A stretch of DNA of 64,000 bases from Harmonia axyridis. Taxonomy: Eukaryota > Arthropoda > Insecta > Coleoptera > Coccinellidae. Shown piece by piece: positions 11,960 to 23,496 of the stretch (position 1 is the first letter of the stretch; each line of letters begins with the position of its first letter). The notes under the pieces were generated by a model. That model searched no databases. It was not told where the DNA came from and worked only from the letters and a program-made list of their open reading frames with translations. The DNA is taken from assembly GCF_914767665.1 (NCBI RefSeq), contig NC_059504.1, positions 9,302,501-9,366,500 on the forward strand, given 5' to 3'. Made by a program: the position numbers and the translations under genes.

Positions 11960-12565
11960 TAGGTCTAAATGTTAAAAACGTTGACCAATGTCACTGGAAC
12001 AACGTATGAAAATGTTGTTGCTTTGATGTTCTTAAATACCTGAGAAAAATTGAATATGACTGCAACGAGATGAAATTCTAGGCTCATCGCGTTTCGACCA
12101 CGAACGTTTTTACTTGACGTTGTCGTAAGTGATCCACATTTCATCACCAGTCACCAACTGCTTCAAAAATAGGTCCATTTAGCAGCGTTTTGCAAATGGA
12201 GATTCGGTCCATGAGGTTTATTTGCTTTAACTCGTATGATACCCATACATCGAGCTTCTTCTTGAGATCAGACTTATGCAAATGATTCAAAATTGTTTTT
12301 TGTGCAATCTTTAGCTCTTGGACAATCGAAACAGTGCTTACATGATGATCAGACTTGACAATTTACTTGATTTTATCGACATTTTCCACAATTAGCCTTC
12401 CAGTTGGTGGTGCATCTTTGACATAAAATTTGCCGGAACGGAATGGACGAAACTAAAATTGCGCTAGATTGGCTGTTACAGTCTCAGGACCATGAATGCT
12501 ATTTACATTTTCAGCTGCCTGGCTTGCATTTTCGCCTTTTTCGAAAAAAAATCTTCGACACGCGC
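11960..12565 (-). pseudogene. Mariner D, SETMAR/cecropia-like transposase fragment
   Basis: Read on the minus strand, the fragment begins FEKGENASQAAENVNSI near 12545, continues with GPETVTANLAQF, a stop, then DAPPTGRLIVENVDKIK, HHVSTVSIVQELKIAQKT and ILNHLHKSDLKKKLDVWV. This order (HTH region, GRP-like linker, second HTH, the W.P/W.S.EL block) is that of mariners related to the transposase part of SETMAR. Several stops and frameshifts follow, and only weak traces remain beyond a VTGDEKW-like block near 12135. Both TIRs and the catalytic core are missing or unrecognisable. This family is distinct from A, B and C. Confidence 0.72.
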
Positions 12566-13302
12566 TCAAACTGAACTGAATAAACTAGTCACAAAACTGT
12601 CAGAAATGTTTTTGTAGTACATCACATCTGACTAACATCATTTAGTTGAACCCGATCGGACTCATATCGCCAGATACATATAACTGAAGCCATTTATTGT
12701 AAAAATAATGGATTTCTTTTCACTACACTGGTCAACTGATTTAAGAAGGAATAAACATTGAACTACAGATTTTATTGTCTCTTGTTTTCAACAATTTTTA
12801 ATAGGCAGGACAATACAGTTGAAAATTTTCGATTTCACTATTTGCTATCTATTCAAACAATGAATAACAATGTGAATAAATTGGGAATGCAGTCATGAAT
12901 ATTCTATATGTGACTGGCCTATTGGAATTGGTTACTTTTGTAGTCATTAATGGCTCTCATAATGATTATTTCAAATATACACCACCAACAATAGCTCAAA
13001 CTGACCAATATGCGATATAGGCTCATTCTGTTTAAATATTAATGTATATTGGTGTCGTTCCCCATTATGCGGTAATCCAAAACGAGATGATGGCATTGGA
13101 AACTATTCATATATACGTATCCGGAATATTGTCCCGCAATGTTTCGAAATATTAATCGCTGTTGTGCCCCTTTGTGAATTCAAAATAATTACAATGTAGA
13201 TTATTCGAATCATTCTCTCTTCATTCGGTTCGTTCCAATTGTCGATTCTCTTTTATGGGATTGCCGTAACGAACCTCAACGTTTTTATGGATTCGCCAGT
13301 CC

Positions 13303-13318
13303 GAGCGCCATCTGGTGG
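13303..13318 (-). promoter_or_regulatory. CTCF-like motif 1
   Basis: The plus strand reads GAGCGCCATCTGGTGG, whose complement CCACCAGATGGCGCTC fits the conserved CTCF core (CCASYAGRKGGCGC). CTCF is an insulator and architectural protein conserved in insects. A motif match alone does not prove binding. Confidence 0.5.
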
Positions 13319-13462
13319 AGACTTCGTCAACTACGAAAATGGGTAAGCGAGTTTCGCAACCTCGCCGCTAGATAACTTCAGCAGAGTTGAAGGGGTTGAA
13401 GCCTCCAAATATTGATTTTCTGCTTGGAGATTTCTCTATGTATTTGGAGGAACTTGCCGAAA

Positions 13463-13479
13463 CCGCTAGGTGGCGCTAC
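13463..13479 (+). promoter_or_regulatory. CTCF-like motif 2
   Basis: CCGCTAGGTGGCGCTAC matches the CTCF core on the plus strand. It lies about 150 bp from motif 1 in the opposite (divergent) orientation, inside the same GC-richer patch. Confidence 0.5.
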
Positions 13480-16400
13480 TTGTTCGCCTGGAGAAAGGAT
13501 CGATAAAGTGTATTAGGAATCACAGAATGACGAAAGATAATTAATTTTGAAAACAACTAATCGACATAAATATTAGCGGAATGAAAGAGTGGATAATTTT
13601 TAAGATTGAGTGCGGTCGTGATCGAAAGAAAGGACATGTAGCACGAGAAAATACTTTTAGGGGGTTTCTTTTATTAGATTCGTTTATAGTCCTGCAGTTC
13701 TAAAAACGGAAGAGATACGAGCAACATGTTGGCGCCTAACAAATTTGGAAACACAAAAAGTTCCCTTAGTTTTTAATATGTTCTATACGCTTCTGAAGAC
13801 CTACTTATTAAAAATAAGGTAGGTGCTTTTGAGCGCTCATTCATTGGATATTGGATAGCCGTTTTCAAATATTTTCCTTGTGTTTTCTATGATTCTTATA
13901 GATTTTGGCTGAATCTGTCGTTACTTGAATGTTATGTTTTTGTTTCTTGATATTCTGCTTGAGTTTTCTATGGTTCTGATAATCTCAACCCGATCGAATT
14001 TGTAATAATGGAAATATTAGGTACATCTTTTCCAATTTTTTTCTTGATTAATCTCGATGATGTAAGCAGCCCTAAATTGAAATTGAAAATTTCGACTTAC
14101 TTCAACTTCCATAATTGCATTCAGGAGATTCTTCTTGAATTTTCTGAGGTTCAAGTTATGAGATCAGCTCGTGTATTGAAACGCTTATTGACTGCCAAAT
14201 GCAAATGTTAATTTCATCGCTTGAGACCATTACTGACTCAAAACTAAGAAATTGTGATGGATGACAGTGAATGTGATGAAATAAATGTTTTAAAAAGAAT
14301 GCTGAAGGCCTTCACGCTCGTGCTGTCTAAAAGATTCTGAATCTTTCTAGATTACTAGCTTTGGTGTTGTTGGATTTTCATCCTACGGTTTGTTTATTAT
14401 CGCAGTATTCTTCTTCAGAGGTTTCAGCTCGACACTTCAGTTCGGAGTTTTTCTTCTGATATTGAGGCTACTCTTGAAAGAAAAAATAGAGAGAAAAAGT
14501 TATTGAATTCTCCTTTCATCATCTGAAAGTAATCATCGAAGAACAAACTATCATAATGTAGTATTAAAGGGTGAAAACGAAGATCACGTTGGGAATTTGT
14601 TCTAGACAAAATTGTTAATTGCTTGGAAACTAGCTCCAAACTCCATGTTTCCATTAACAAACTTCATCGAACTATTTTCCATCCGGGATAGAGTTGGTTT
14701 TTTGTATAATTGAAATTATTGCCTTGAGCTGTCCCAATTTTCCCGCAGAAAATTGTGATAATTGTTCTTTACCGTTTTTTTTTTCGTTGGCCGCCTAATG
14801 AACAGGTTTTCAGGTGAGGTTCGTTTTGTGCTTGTTTTATATTATAATGAGCGTTTTTTTGCGTTGCTTTGACGAGAAATGTTTCCAATTTTGTCGGCTC
14901 ACATTATTTTTCTCATTTGAATGGTGAAAAAGGACATGAGAGTGGAAGGAGTGGGATGATTGTGAGTAATAATGATGACACAAGTTAGTTAGGGAGTTTA
15001 TTTTATTCTTTTGAAAGGCATAGGTATCTATGTTTTCAACACAAAAAAGGGTTTTTATGAAAGGTATTCGGCATTTGTTTCAAGCTACTGCTTTGAAATG
15101 AAAGTTTAATCAGGACGTGAAAAGAATTTGATGTACATTACTTTTCTCATTAGGTTCTTCAGTGCAGATTCATTTTTATTTTGTGCGGAAATAGCGTCAT
15201 CGATTCCTTCGAATGTTTGATGAAACCTCGGAATTGCAGTTAAGAATAAATTCACTGATTTCTTTCACAAAAAAAAATATAGTTTTTGTTTCATATCACT
15301 TTGAAATTTGAAAGGTTCATCAATCGTATCACAATTATTTCAATGACTAATTTCAAAATGTTTGTAATTTTTACATTTACCTAATAAAATAAAGGAATAA
15401 GCCATTTGAAGATCTTCAAAAAGAATCATAAGTTCTCGTGTATTTCAAAATAAAAATTCAGAATATCAATAAATGAAAATATTATATTATATAATTAAAA
15501 AAGCCATAAATGACAATGAATACATTTTTGAATTCATCATTGAAATACGATTGAAGAACTTTTCAATTTACAAAATGATATGAAATTTTTTAGGACAAAA
15601 TAGGTGAGTTCATTCTGAGCTGTCATAAGAAGGTTTCTCTTTGGATGAGTTGGAAGAATCGATAATGCGTTTTCCACACAGAGTCAAAATGAAAAGTCAA
15701 ATATTATTGAATATCAAAAAGCAATAAACTTGAATAAAACACGAGAGAAGTCCACAGAAAAACGGAAGCGTCTTGCTTAATTAACATTAAAATGAACTAT
15801 TATGATATTAGTCCAAATATTGCTGCTGGAAAACCATCTTGTTGGTTTTTTCATCATGAGTAATTGGTAGAAGTTTTGCCACTAGCAAGAAGCTCTTCGG
15901 AAACTCTCTTAACCAATTTGATTACAAGTGATACAACGGAAAAATCCTGTATTTATCTTAACGTAATTCAATACCATTTCAATTTCTATCGCCCGATTTC
16001 TCCATTTTGACACCTCTAGAACTCGATAGGTACAATCACAGATTTTCAAAATGACAGTTTCGTATGATTCATGATCTCCATCTTTCACCTTATGGACGTA
16101 ACTCTTATATTTTGTGTCAGAAAACAGGGGAGACTATCCTGTGTAAACACTTATGATTTATTGCAACACCATCTGATACATTTTTCCTTGAATTTATTAG
16201 ACATCTTTCGGGATAAATACCGTGCACAATTGTTTGAGCACACGGAAGAAAACATAACACGGTATCTGGAAGTAAATTCAACTGGTATTAAATCTTTCGG
16301 ATAGACGAATCTTTCACGTAATATTTCTTGAGTTTTCTCGAATATGAAGTCTTTTAGTATCAGACAACGCTGTGTTCTTCAGAAAGAATCTTGCAATGGA

Positions 16401-17967
16401 AACTTATAATTTAATGTAGATGAATGAACTTGAAAAATATGCATTTTAGACGTCATCTGATGTTATTTCATCTAATAACAAAAACATTAATCAAAAGTTT
16501 GTCGAGTTTTATGATTTCCATCACATTTCAGTAATATCATCCCCTAAAATTCGAAAATCATCTTTTTTTTTCCAAATGTTTACTTCCATTCTGTAATTTG
16601 ACTTTTTCTCGATGATGGTTATTGAAATTATAGTGATTAGTCATAACAGATGTTCAAATGCTTATTATTTAGAGGAGTTTATTGAGCACATAAGAAGTGG
16701 ATATGTATTTTCAATCAAAATGAACATCTTTCAAAGGAATGGCAATAACACTTGCATTTATTGAAAAGATCAACAAAATTGAATTATACCTAACCTTAGT
16801 ATATAAAAAAACTTATTTTATATGCGAGATCCTTTGTTTTTATTATTGATTTATCAGTATCTTTTTGTGAAGATTATTTTTCTGTAAGTAGTAAACTCGT
16901 TTTGAACATAATTTCATTGTCAAAATGAATTTCACTCAATACTTTGTATTATTGCAATTTCTTTAGGTTAGATTTCAATATTGTTTTGAATGCCTCAAGT
17001 TTCCTATAAAAAATAGATTTGTTCATACTCTACAAATAACTTACATAAAAATCTCGAAATTGTATGATAGACACTCCAAAAACAAAGGACAATAACCTAT
17101 TTCATTGTCAAATTAATTTATATCGATCTCAAAAGTCTGAATCGATGAGGATATTAATAATAAAGATAATGTTTTTCACAGTGTTTTATAGTCTGTGCAT
17201 TTGACTGTATATTTTGAAATTTTCTTGATATATGATAAAAAAAGATGTCCTCATACCGCGCCATGTGGAGCACCTCTGTAATAATAAGTTATGCTCGAAA
17301 ATCAATAACCTCGTTCGTTTTATCGACCGTAGAATATGATTCCCTATTATCTCATACTTCGATGTCTCGCAGTTCAACACAAATATGAAATTCGCTTATC
17401 TCCTTTTTCCCAAATACCAGGCCGAAGATAGGTGACAGAAAAAAGATCATTTCTGGAACATTAACCAAATTGGCCCCGTTTAATTCTACGATGCCCAGGC
17501 AATAATGTTCGCTCGGAAAGAAGAAGAAAACTTTCACACTTTCGAATCTTTTATGAAGCGTAAAAAGCAAATTGATGATGAATTGCCTATGCCTGAACAT
17601 GGGTCCGTGCTTGCAGATATTCTCGGGAATAATTGATGTGCCTCACATCCGAAGGGGCTTTTTTCTCCTTGTCTAAACTGCGAAAACAGCTGAAGTCAAA
17701 GATGAATTGAGATTGAGTAGCATATGTTATCGAAAACACAGACCGGGTGATTTTTTATGCGATTTGAGGTCTGAGGCCGGAACTTTGCTCTATTTGGAAG
17801 GAGTTCGCTTTTTACATCTTTTTTTTATATTTTCTGGAACGTTTTCATCTTTTGCAATATAGGAAAAGTTTTGATTGATGGAGAATCATTATGAATGAAA
17901 AAAATGAGGCGCTGAACTTGAAGTTTGAAGCTATTGAGCGCTCAGATGTGTAGCTATAATATCATAA

Positions 17968-18073
17968 GAGCATATAATAGACGATATTCGATTATACACC
18001 GATTCACGAGACGTATTTCGCGAAATACTTCGACTGGAGAGGTTCGTATAATCGAAATATATGGTCTATGCTC
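17968..18073. repeat. ~106-nt hairpin with an inner 16-bp palindrome
   Basis: The outer arms GAGCAT..ATAGAC and GATATTCGATTATAC pair with GTATAATCGAAATAT and GGTCTATGCTC. Inside lies the perfect palindrome GTATTTCGCGAAATAC at 18013-18028. It may be a tiny foldback element, a structured RNA precursor or a palindromic protein site. Confidence 0.45.
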
Positions 18074-18267
18074 GAGTTGATATTCGTTACGATTATATAA
18101 CGAATAATTTTAATAATCATAACCAAAGCACTGCATTTTAATAATTCAATGACATTTCACTGAGCTTTTTTTGGCGAACGTTCAAGAATGTTACTATGTC
18201 AATAATCCCAATGTAGCAGGAGGCGAAACTTCAAGATGATTATACCACGTCGTCAAGGGTATATCCC

Positions 18268-18854
18268 TCAGAGTAATAAACGTAGATAGTGGTTGCATAT
18301 GTCATTTTCAGTAAGCAAATTTCATCCCCACTATAAACTATCAAATTTGACATGATGCAAGCGGAAATGAAAACATATCAGTGATACGATATTGCAATAA
18401 ATTCGTGAATTTCTCCACAAAGAACGCACTTCTCATGTCCCATAGTGAAACAACGTTTCATACTAACTCAGAGTATATTGAAATAGATACCTAGATATAT
18501 CAGAAATTCCGAAAACAAACTTCAAGCGCGCCAAACGAAGTGAAACAACCGATGACACTAGGAGAGCAAAAGTTGCCAAATCTTGGATTTCAGCAGGTAG
18601 ATACAGAAAATAAAAAATATTCTGCTCATTATAAATTTGACAATTAGGAAAAATATCGGATTCCAAATATAAAAATTTGCATATTTAATCGGGTATCATT
18701 CAAAGGAATATATTTCATCCAATATAAATACATTCATGACGATATAGTAAAATTGTGGATTTGAAAATATATCACAATCCGACAACGTAATCTAACCATG
18801 TTGGGAACATGTAAAATTGCGTATACTCCCTATATGTATGTTTATTACTCGATG
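18268..18854 (+). mobile_element. R1 MITE, copy a
   Basis: The left end CAGAGTAATAAACGTAGATAG is mirrored by the right end CATATATGT.TTTATTACTC, giving ~25-bp terminal inverted repeats. Internal landmarks shared by all copies are CAGTAAGCAAATTT, TTCTCCACAAAGAA, CTTCAAGCGCGCCAAACG, GATTTCAGCAGGTAGATAC and ATATATCACAATCCGACAAC. It is non-coding. The antisense 67-codon ORF inside recurs in copy c only because the repeat does. This is a non-autonomous DNA element. Confidence 0.75.
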
Positions 18855-19810
18855 GTTCATCAGAACATGAGTTATATAATCACGGAAATATTGGGTTAAT
18901 CTTTTCTAATATTCTTCTTGAATTTTCTATCATACAAAGTTGTGATAGTAACATCTATGTCAATCGTTATCCAAATGGATAGTAAAAAGAAGAGAGTAAG
19001 AGAAGTTTAAGAGAGTTTATAAGTGAACTTGCAGTGATTGCCATACAGAATAAAAGGACGTATATCATTTTGCTTTGACAAACACAATTCTCGAGATCAT
19101 TGAAAAGGATGTCTAAAAGATCGACCTATGACTCCACCGATATTTATTGAGAAGCCATTCCAGTAAATCGAATTGAATTCTCAAATTCGTGTCACGAACG
19201 TTTCTCCGAAACCCTACCCGTTGTAGATATTGTATAATGAGTGAAATCGAAATTTTATTCGTCCCCTAAATTTCGAACAACCCCAACCGATGATAAATAT
19301 TCGTAACGCTTCTTTTTCGGTGCCCCATCTGCCATTCCGTTTGTGACGTCCATTTTCCTCATCTGTATTCCTAATATTTTTCACCTCTCACTTTCCTTTA
19401 TGTCTTTCGAATCGTCGAACCAATATTCGGCCTAGGCTGCACCGATACTGATGACGATCGATATCGCTGAATCATTGACGGTGCTCGAAAATTGACACTT
19501 ATGTCCCTTTATATCAGCATTATACAAACGAGAAGGCGTACTCGTAGGTGTTTTATGAAGGTATGAATTCGGCAATTTGGGTTTCGTGGGGATTTGGGAT
19601 GAGGTATATCGCTCCCGTACCAATGTAATTTTTTTTTTATCGTGGACGTTGCATGCTGTACAGCCAGACCAAGAATTTTATGAATTTTGGGGTACTGCAA
19701 ATATGGATTTGACAGCGAACTGTCCTTGGTAGTTTGAAGATTAAAAGCATTCGACTTTCCAAATACAGTCGTTCATCATGTAATTTCTTGTTCTATTCAG
19801 GGCTAACCCT
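18855..19810. other. Unassigned DNA
   Basis: No gene or repeat is recognised. Overlapping minus-strand ORFs at 19432-19700 lack domains. Confidence 0.4.
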
Positions 19811-20220
19811 CAGAGTAATGAACATAGATAGAAGAAGCATATGTCATTCTCAGTAAGCAAATTTTGTCCCCAACATGAAGTCTCAAATTTGACATGAAGC
19901 TCGCGGAAATGTAAACATATCCGTCATTCGCGAGTTTCTCCACAAATAATACACATCTTTTGTCCCATAGTGAATCAACGTTTCATATTAACTGACAATA
20001 TATTGAAGTAAATACCAAAATGTATAAAAAAAATTTCAAACCACGTGAAACCAACTATGACAGAAGCATCGAAATAATAACACTTAGGTGACAAAGATTG
20101 GATTTCAGCAGGTAAATAATAAATATTCTCCCATAATTTCGACCATTAGGAAAATATTGATTTTTCATTATTCATATTTAATTGGGAATCACTCAAATGA
20201 ATTAATTTCATTCAATTAAT
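19811..20220 (+). mobile_element. R1 MITE, copy b, right end missing
   Basis: It starts CAGAGTAATGAACATAGATAG and follows the R1 order through GATTTCAGCAGGTAAAT, then stops about 7 bp before mariner B1 begins. The GCGCGCC block is deleted. The right TIR is lost, and no R1 sequence resumes after B1. The 3' part was therefore removed rather than displaced by B1 alone. Confidence 0.68.
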
Positions 20221-20227
20221 AGGTGTC

Positions 20228-20384
20228 TTACTTTGCTTCCGCCGTTTTGTAATAGGTGGCTGTAGCGGTAAGTGGTAATCGAAATGAATAGATCGTAGAT
20301 ATCAAACAATAAGCTTAGGTATTCTTAAACATAACGCCATCGTAATATTAATCGATTTGTGTCTGCATCAGTTATTCTCGTAAG
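20228..20384 (+). mobile_element. Mariner B1, 5' TIR and leader
   Basis: The sequence TTACTTTGCTTCCGCCGTTTTG and the following GGCTGTAGCGGTAAGTGG match the 5' end of the other B copies (41742, 23496 and 44675). The leader reaches TTATTCTCG and is then interrupted by the dimeric hairpin element. It resumes at 21184. Confidence 0.75.
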
Positions 20385-21183
20385 TATTTGCACAAGTGCA
20401 TCAAAATTACCGATAATTTTGCATGACAGAGTGTTGTCATGAAAACTGCATGAGTTAATTTTCATTTTTTCAAAGAAAACACGCTGGAATGCAAAATTAT
20501 CTGTCATTTTGATGCACGAGTGTAATTAGGGGGAATTATTCCCGAATAAACCGTTACATCACTTGTTAAACTGATGTAGAATGGAATTGACATAGATACG
20601 AACTGTGAAAGATGCATAGAAACTATGCATCTAGGAACAGTGCAATTATCGCAGGGCTGTTTCGCTTCCTACAATGCAATTATTGCTGTAATTTTCGATA
20701 ATTGTTCTCCATATACATAGCATTTTTGACAGGAGGGAAATATTCATAAGTAATTGCACAAGTGCATCAAAATTACCGAAATTTTGCATGACAGCGTGTT
20801 GTCATAAAAACTGCATGAGTTAATTTTCATTTTTGGAGAAAGAGCCCGACACCGAAGGTGAAGGGCTCTTTCTCCAAAAATGAAAATGACCGAATGCAGT
20901 TTTTCAAGGAAAACACGCTGGAATGCGAAATTATCCGGTCATTTTGATGCACGAGTGTAATTCGGGGGAATATTTCCCGAATGAACTGTTACATCACTTG
21001 TCAAACTGATATAAAATGAAATTGCCATAGATTCGAACTGTGTAAGATGCATAGAAATTATGCATCTATGAACAGAACAATTATCGCAATGCAGTTTCGC
21101 TTCCTACAATGCAATTATCGCTGTAATTTTCGATAATTGTTCTCCAGATACATAGAATTTTTGGACAGGAGGGAAATATTCGA
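20385..21183. mobile_element. Dimeric hairpin element nested in mariner B1
   Basis: Two tandem copies of a ~360-430 bp unit are joined at about 20745. Each begins near TGCACAAGTGCATCAAAATTACC and ends GACAGGAGGGAAATATTC. Within each unit the first and second parts are imperfect reverse complements (for example GTGCATCAAAATTACC against GGTCATTTTGATGCAC). In unit 2 the centre is a perfect 25-bp inverted repeat with a 15-nt loop (20823-20887). Unit 1 lacks that centre. It is non-coding, and it splits the mariner leader cleanly when compared with copy B3. Confidence 0.72.
20823..20887. repeat. Perfect 25-bp inverted repeat (hairpin)
   Basis: The arms 20823-20847 and 20863-20887 are exact complements, ending GAGAAAGAGCCC on the left and GGGCTCTTTCTC on the right. 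The loop contains CACC-GAA-GGTG, which can extend the stem. It sits at the symmetry centre of unit 2 of the dimeric element. Confidence 0.85.
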
Positions 21184-21640
21184 TTAAATATGTCAGCTTG
21201 CGAGCCAAATTCTCGTCATTTGCGGTAGGTTTTGGTTTTCTGCTTTAATATGAAGGAATCTGCGGCTGAGTCTCATCTAATGCTCTCAAATAACTATGGT
21301 GAACTATTAGTGAAAGAACGTACCGTAAGTGGTGTCAACGCAACAAGAATTGTCAGGATAATTGGGATTGTCGCAACAAGCCATTTCAAAACACCTGAAA
21401 GTTTTGGAAATGATGCAGAAAGAGGGAAATTGGGTGCCGTACGAGTTGAAGCCGAAAGATGTTGAACGACGTTTGTTTTTCTTGTGAAGAGCTGATTGTA
21501 AGGCAAAGACGAAAGGGATTTCTGCATCGTTTTGTGACCGGAGACGTAAAATGGATTCATTACAATAATCCAAAACGCAGAAAATCATGGGGATATCCCG
21601 GCCATGCTTCAACGTCGACGGCTATGTTGACGAATAAGGT
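21184..21640 (+). pseudogene. Mariner B1, truncated transposase
   Basis: The ATG at 21190 starts MSACEPNSRHLR, then a stop. Later frames give CFNMKESAAESHLMLSNNYGE, SERT-like ERTV, QQAISKHLKVLEMMQK, NWVPYELKPKDVERRL, FCEELIVRQRRKGFLHRFV, TGDVKWIHYNNPKRRKSWGYPGHASTST. This is a mauritiana-type mariner (first catalytic block TGDEKW, with Val for Glu here). The sequence stops near 21640 before the second and third catalytic Asp blocks. About 150 codons of the N-terminal half carry deletions and frameshifts. Confidence 0.8.
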
Positions 21641-22640
21641 TTTTACTGGAAAGGCCATGGTACTTTTTGAGTGACGTGTCTTGTGTGAACTTCAAGGGTG
21701 CAATTGGAACATAATAGAATAAAAGTTCCTGACTTCAAGTCAATTGTTTCTCTCTTTTTTATTCATTCCTTCACCATGTTATATAAAACACATACAAAAT
21801 TGATTGTTCGATTTTTGTGAGTAAATTCCAATAATACCCGGAATATTCCGAATGACAAGCTGAACTGCTATACGTCATAAATAAATGGACCAGCACGAAA
21901 TGAGAAACGTTCCCAACTCCCGTTTCCGCAACTTTCTTGTTTGCGGGAAACATGGACAAAGTAAAGGTAAACCTGACAAAAAGCCTGCATCCTCCATAAA
22001 TATGACGCTCGTCAAGCGCACGTGTAAACACGAGTATGTCTCGTTCCTAACAAGAACGCGCACTTTACTACATCTCTGATCGATTGTTTCGGAAAGTTAC
22101 TCGGGACAAGCTGAAACGATAAATCATAAAACCGTGTCTTCCAATCCAATATTTACACCGGTGACGAAAATCCACCTAGAGCAGCAGCGGCGTCGCGACG
22201 CGGACGTGGTTTCACCGAACGAAATCTATTACCCCTACAGGACCTTCCGAGATTCGAAGAATGATATATATCTGGCCTTGTTGCCGCGGACGTGACCTGG
22301 CATCCAGAACCTATAAATTATGTTGCTTTTCCTCATTATTGATCTCGATGCAATAACATAGACGATCGGGCGGCAGGTTAGAGGGGGTTTTGCAATCCGC
22401 GACTCGTAAACAACCCTTATTTTTTGGGCTAAGGAGAATTTCAATTCAAGCATTTGAAAAGCAATGTATATAATTACATAATATCTAGCAATTCTAATTA
22501 TACGACATATTTTGGAATCCCTTTTAACTATTGCATATTCAATTGTAGATAAATTGACAACCAAGCTAGTTTTGAACACGAGGCAGTGTGTGGGGCGAAT
22601 TCATTCATACAACGAATTTTTTTCAGATTTCATTAAGATA
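21641..22640. other. Unassigned DNA with a GC-rich island
   Basis: A GC-richer segment at about 22130-22420 (CGGCGTCGCGACGCGG core, TATATATCTGG nearby) contrasts with the surroundings and could be a cis-regulatory element or a 5' exon. ORFs on both strands lack family resemblance. Confidence 0.35.
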
Positions 22641-23496
22641 CGATGTATTTTTCCTGGTCTTTCGATGCTCGGCTCAAACGCGTTCGATAACGATCGCTTA
22701 TGATTTTTTCAGTCGGTTTCAACAACTCATAATACACTACGCCGAGCTGGTCTCACCAAATACTGGGCATGACCTTGGAACCTTAGTATTCGGTTTGGTC
22801 GGCGATGTGGAAGCATGGCCAGGATATCCCCTAGATTTTCCGCACTTTGGATTATCGTGGTGAACCCATTTTTCGTGTCCAGTTACAATTCGATGCAGAA
22901 ATCCTTTTCGTCTTGGCCTTGCAAGCAGCTGTTCACATGAAAATAAACGCCGTTCAACATCTCTCGGCTTCAACCCAATCAACTTGTTTCTGAAACATTC
23001 CCATGACTTTCAGGCGTCTTGAAATGACTTGTTGAGTTACTCCCAATAATTCTGCCAATTACAGATGTATTTGACACAAATCTTCATCAAACAATGCTTC
23101 CAATTCTACATCTCAGAAAACCTTTTCTCTTCCACTGCCATGCTGGTCTTCGACGTCGCTGTTTTTGAAGCGTTGAAACCATTCTTGGCTCGTTCCTTCA
23201 CTAATATCGGCCTCACCATAGGTATTTAAGAGCATTCGATGAGCCTCAGTCGCAGATTTCTTCATATCAAAGCAGCAAATGAAAACCTCCCGCAAATGAC
23301 GAGAATTTGGCTCGTAATCTGACATGTTCAATCGAAAATAACTTCATGATGCAGACACAAATCGACTAATATTTCAATGGCATTATGTTTACAAATACCT
23401 AACTAAGCTTAGTGTATGACATCTACGATCCATTTATTTCGACTACCACTTATCGCTACAGCCATCTATTGCTAAACGGCGGAATCAAAGTTGTAA
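22641..23496 (-). pseudogene. Mariner B2, 3'-truncated
   Basis: The 5' TIR at about 23474-23496 (complement of TACAACTTTGATTCCGCCG) leads into MSDYEPNSRHLREVFICCFD at 23325, then SATEAHRMLLNTYGEADISE, QEWFQRFKNSDVEDQHGSGREKVF. After a broken middle come DVERRLFSCEQLLARPRRKGFLHRIVTGHEKWVHHDNPK, GYPGHASTSP and traces of the QLGVVYYELLKPTE region. It ends near LSRAS at about 22645. The second and third catalytic blocks are absent, and His replaces Asp in TGDEKW. Confidence 0.82.

Larger units (their letters stand above)
12566..18267. other. Long AT-rich stretch, mostly unassigned
   Basis: No coding region is recognised in 5.7 kb. Contents worth noting are two CTCF-like motifs near 13.3-13.5 kb in a locally GC-richer segment (13240-13500) and a ~106-nt hairpin at 17968-18073. 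ORFs at 14008-14211, 14424-14660, 16071-16304 and 17186-17600 are short and featureless. This looks like unique intronic or intergenic DNA. Confidence 0.45.

Noticed and set aside
13285..13334. CAG-to-GTAAG block that could be a 45-bp exon
   Set aside because: All three frames are open only because it is short. The CTCF-like motif explains the sequence better.
18463..18666. 67-codon minus ORF whose peptide recurs at 35847-36038
   Set aside because: The similarity is explained by the R1 MITE. Copies b and d break the frame, so there is no sign of coding selection.
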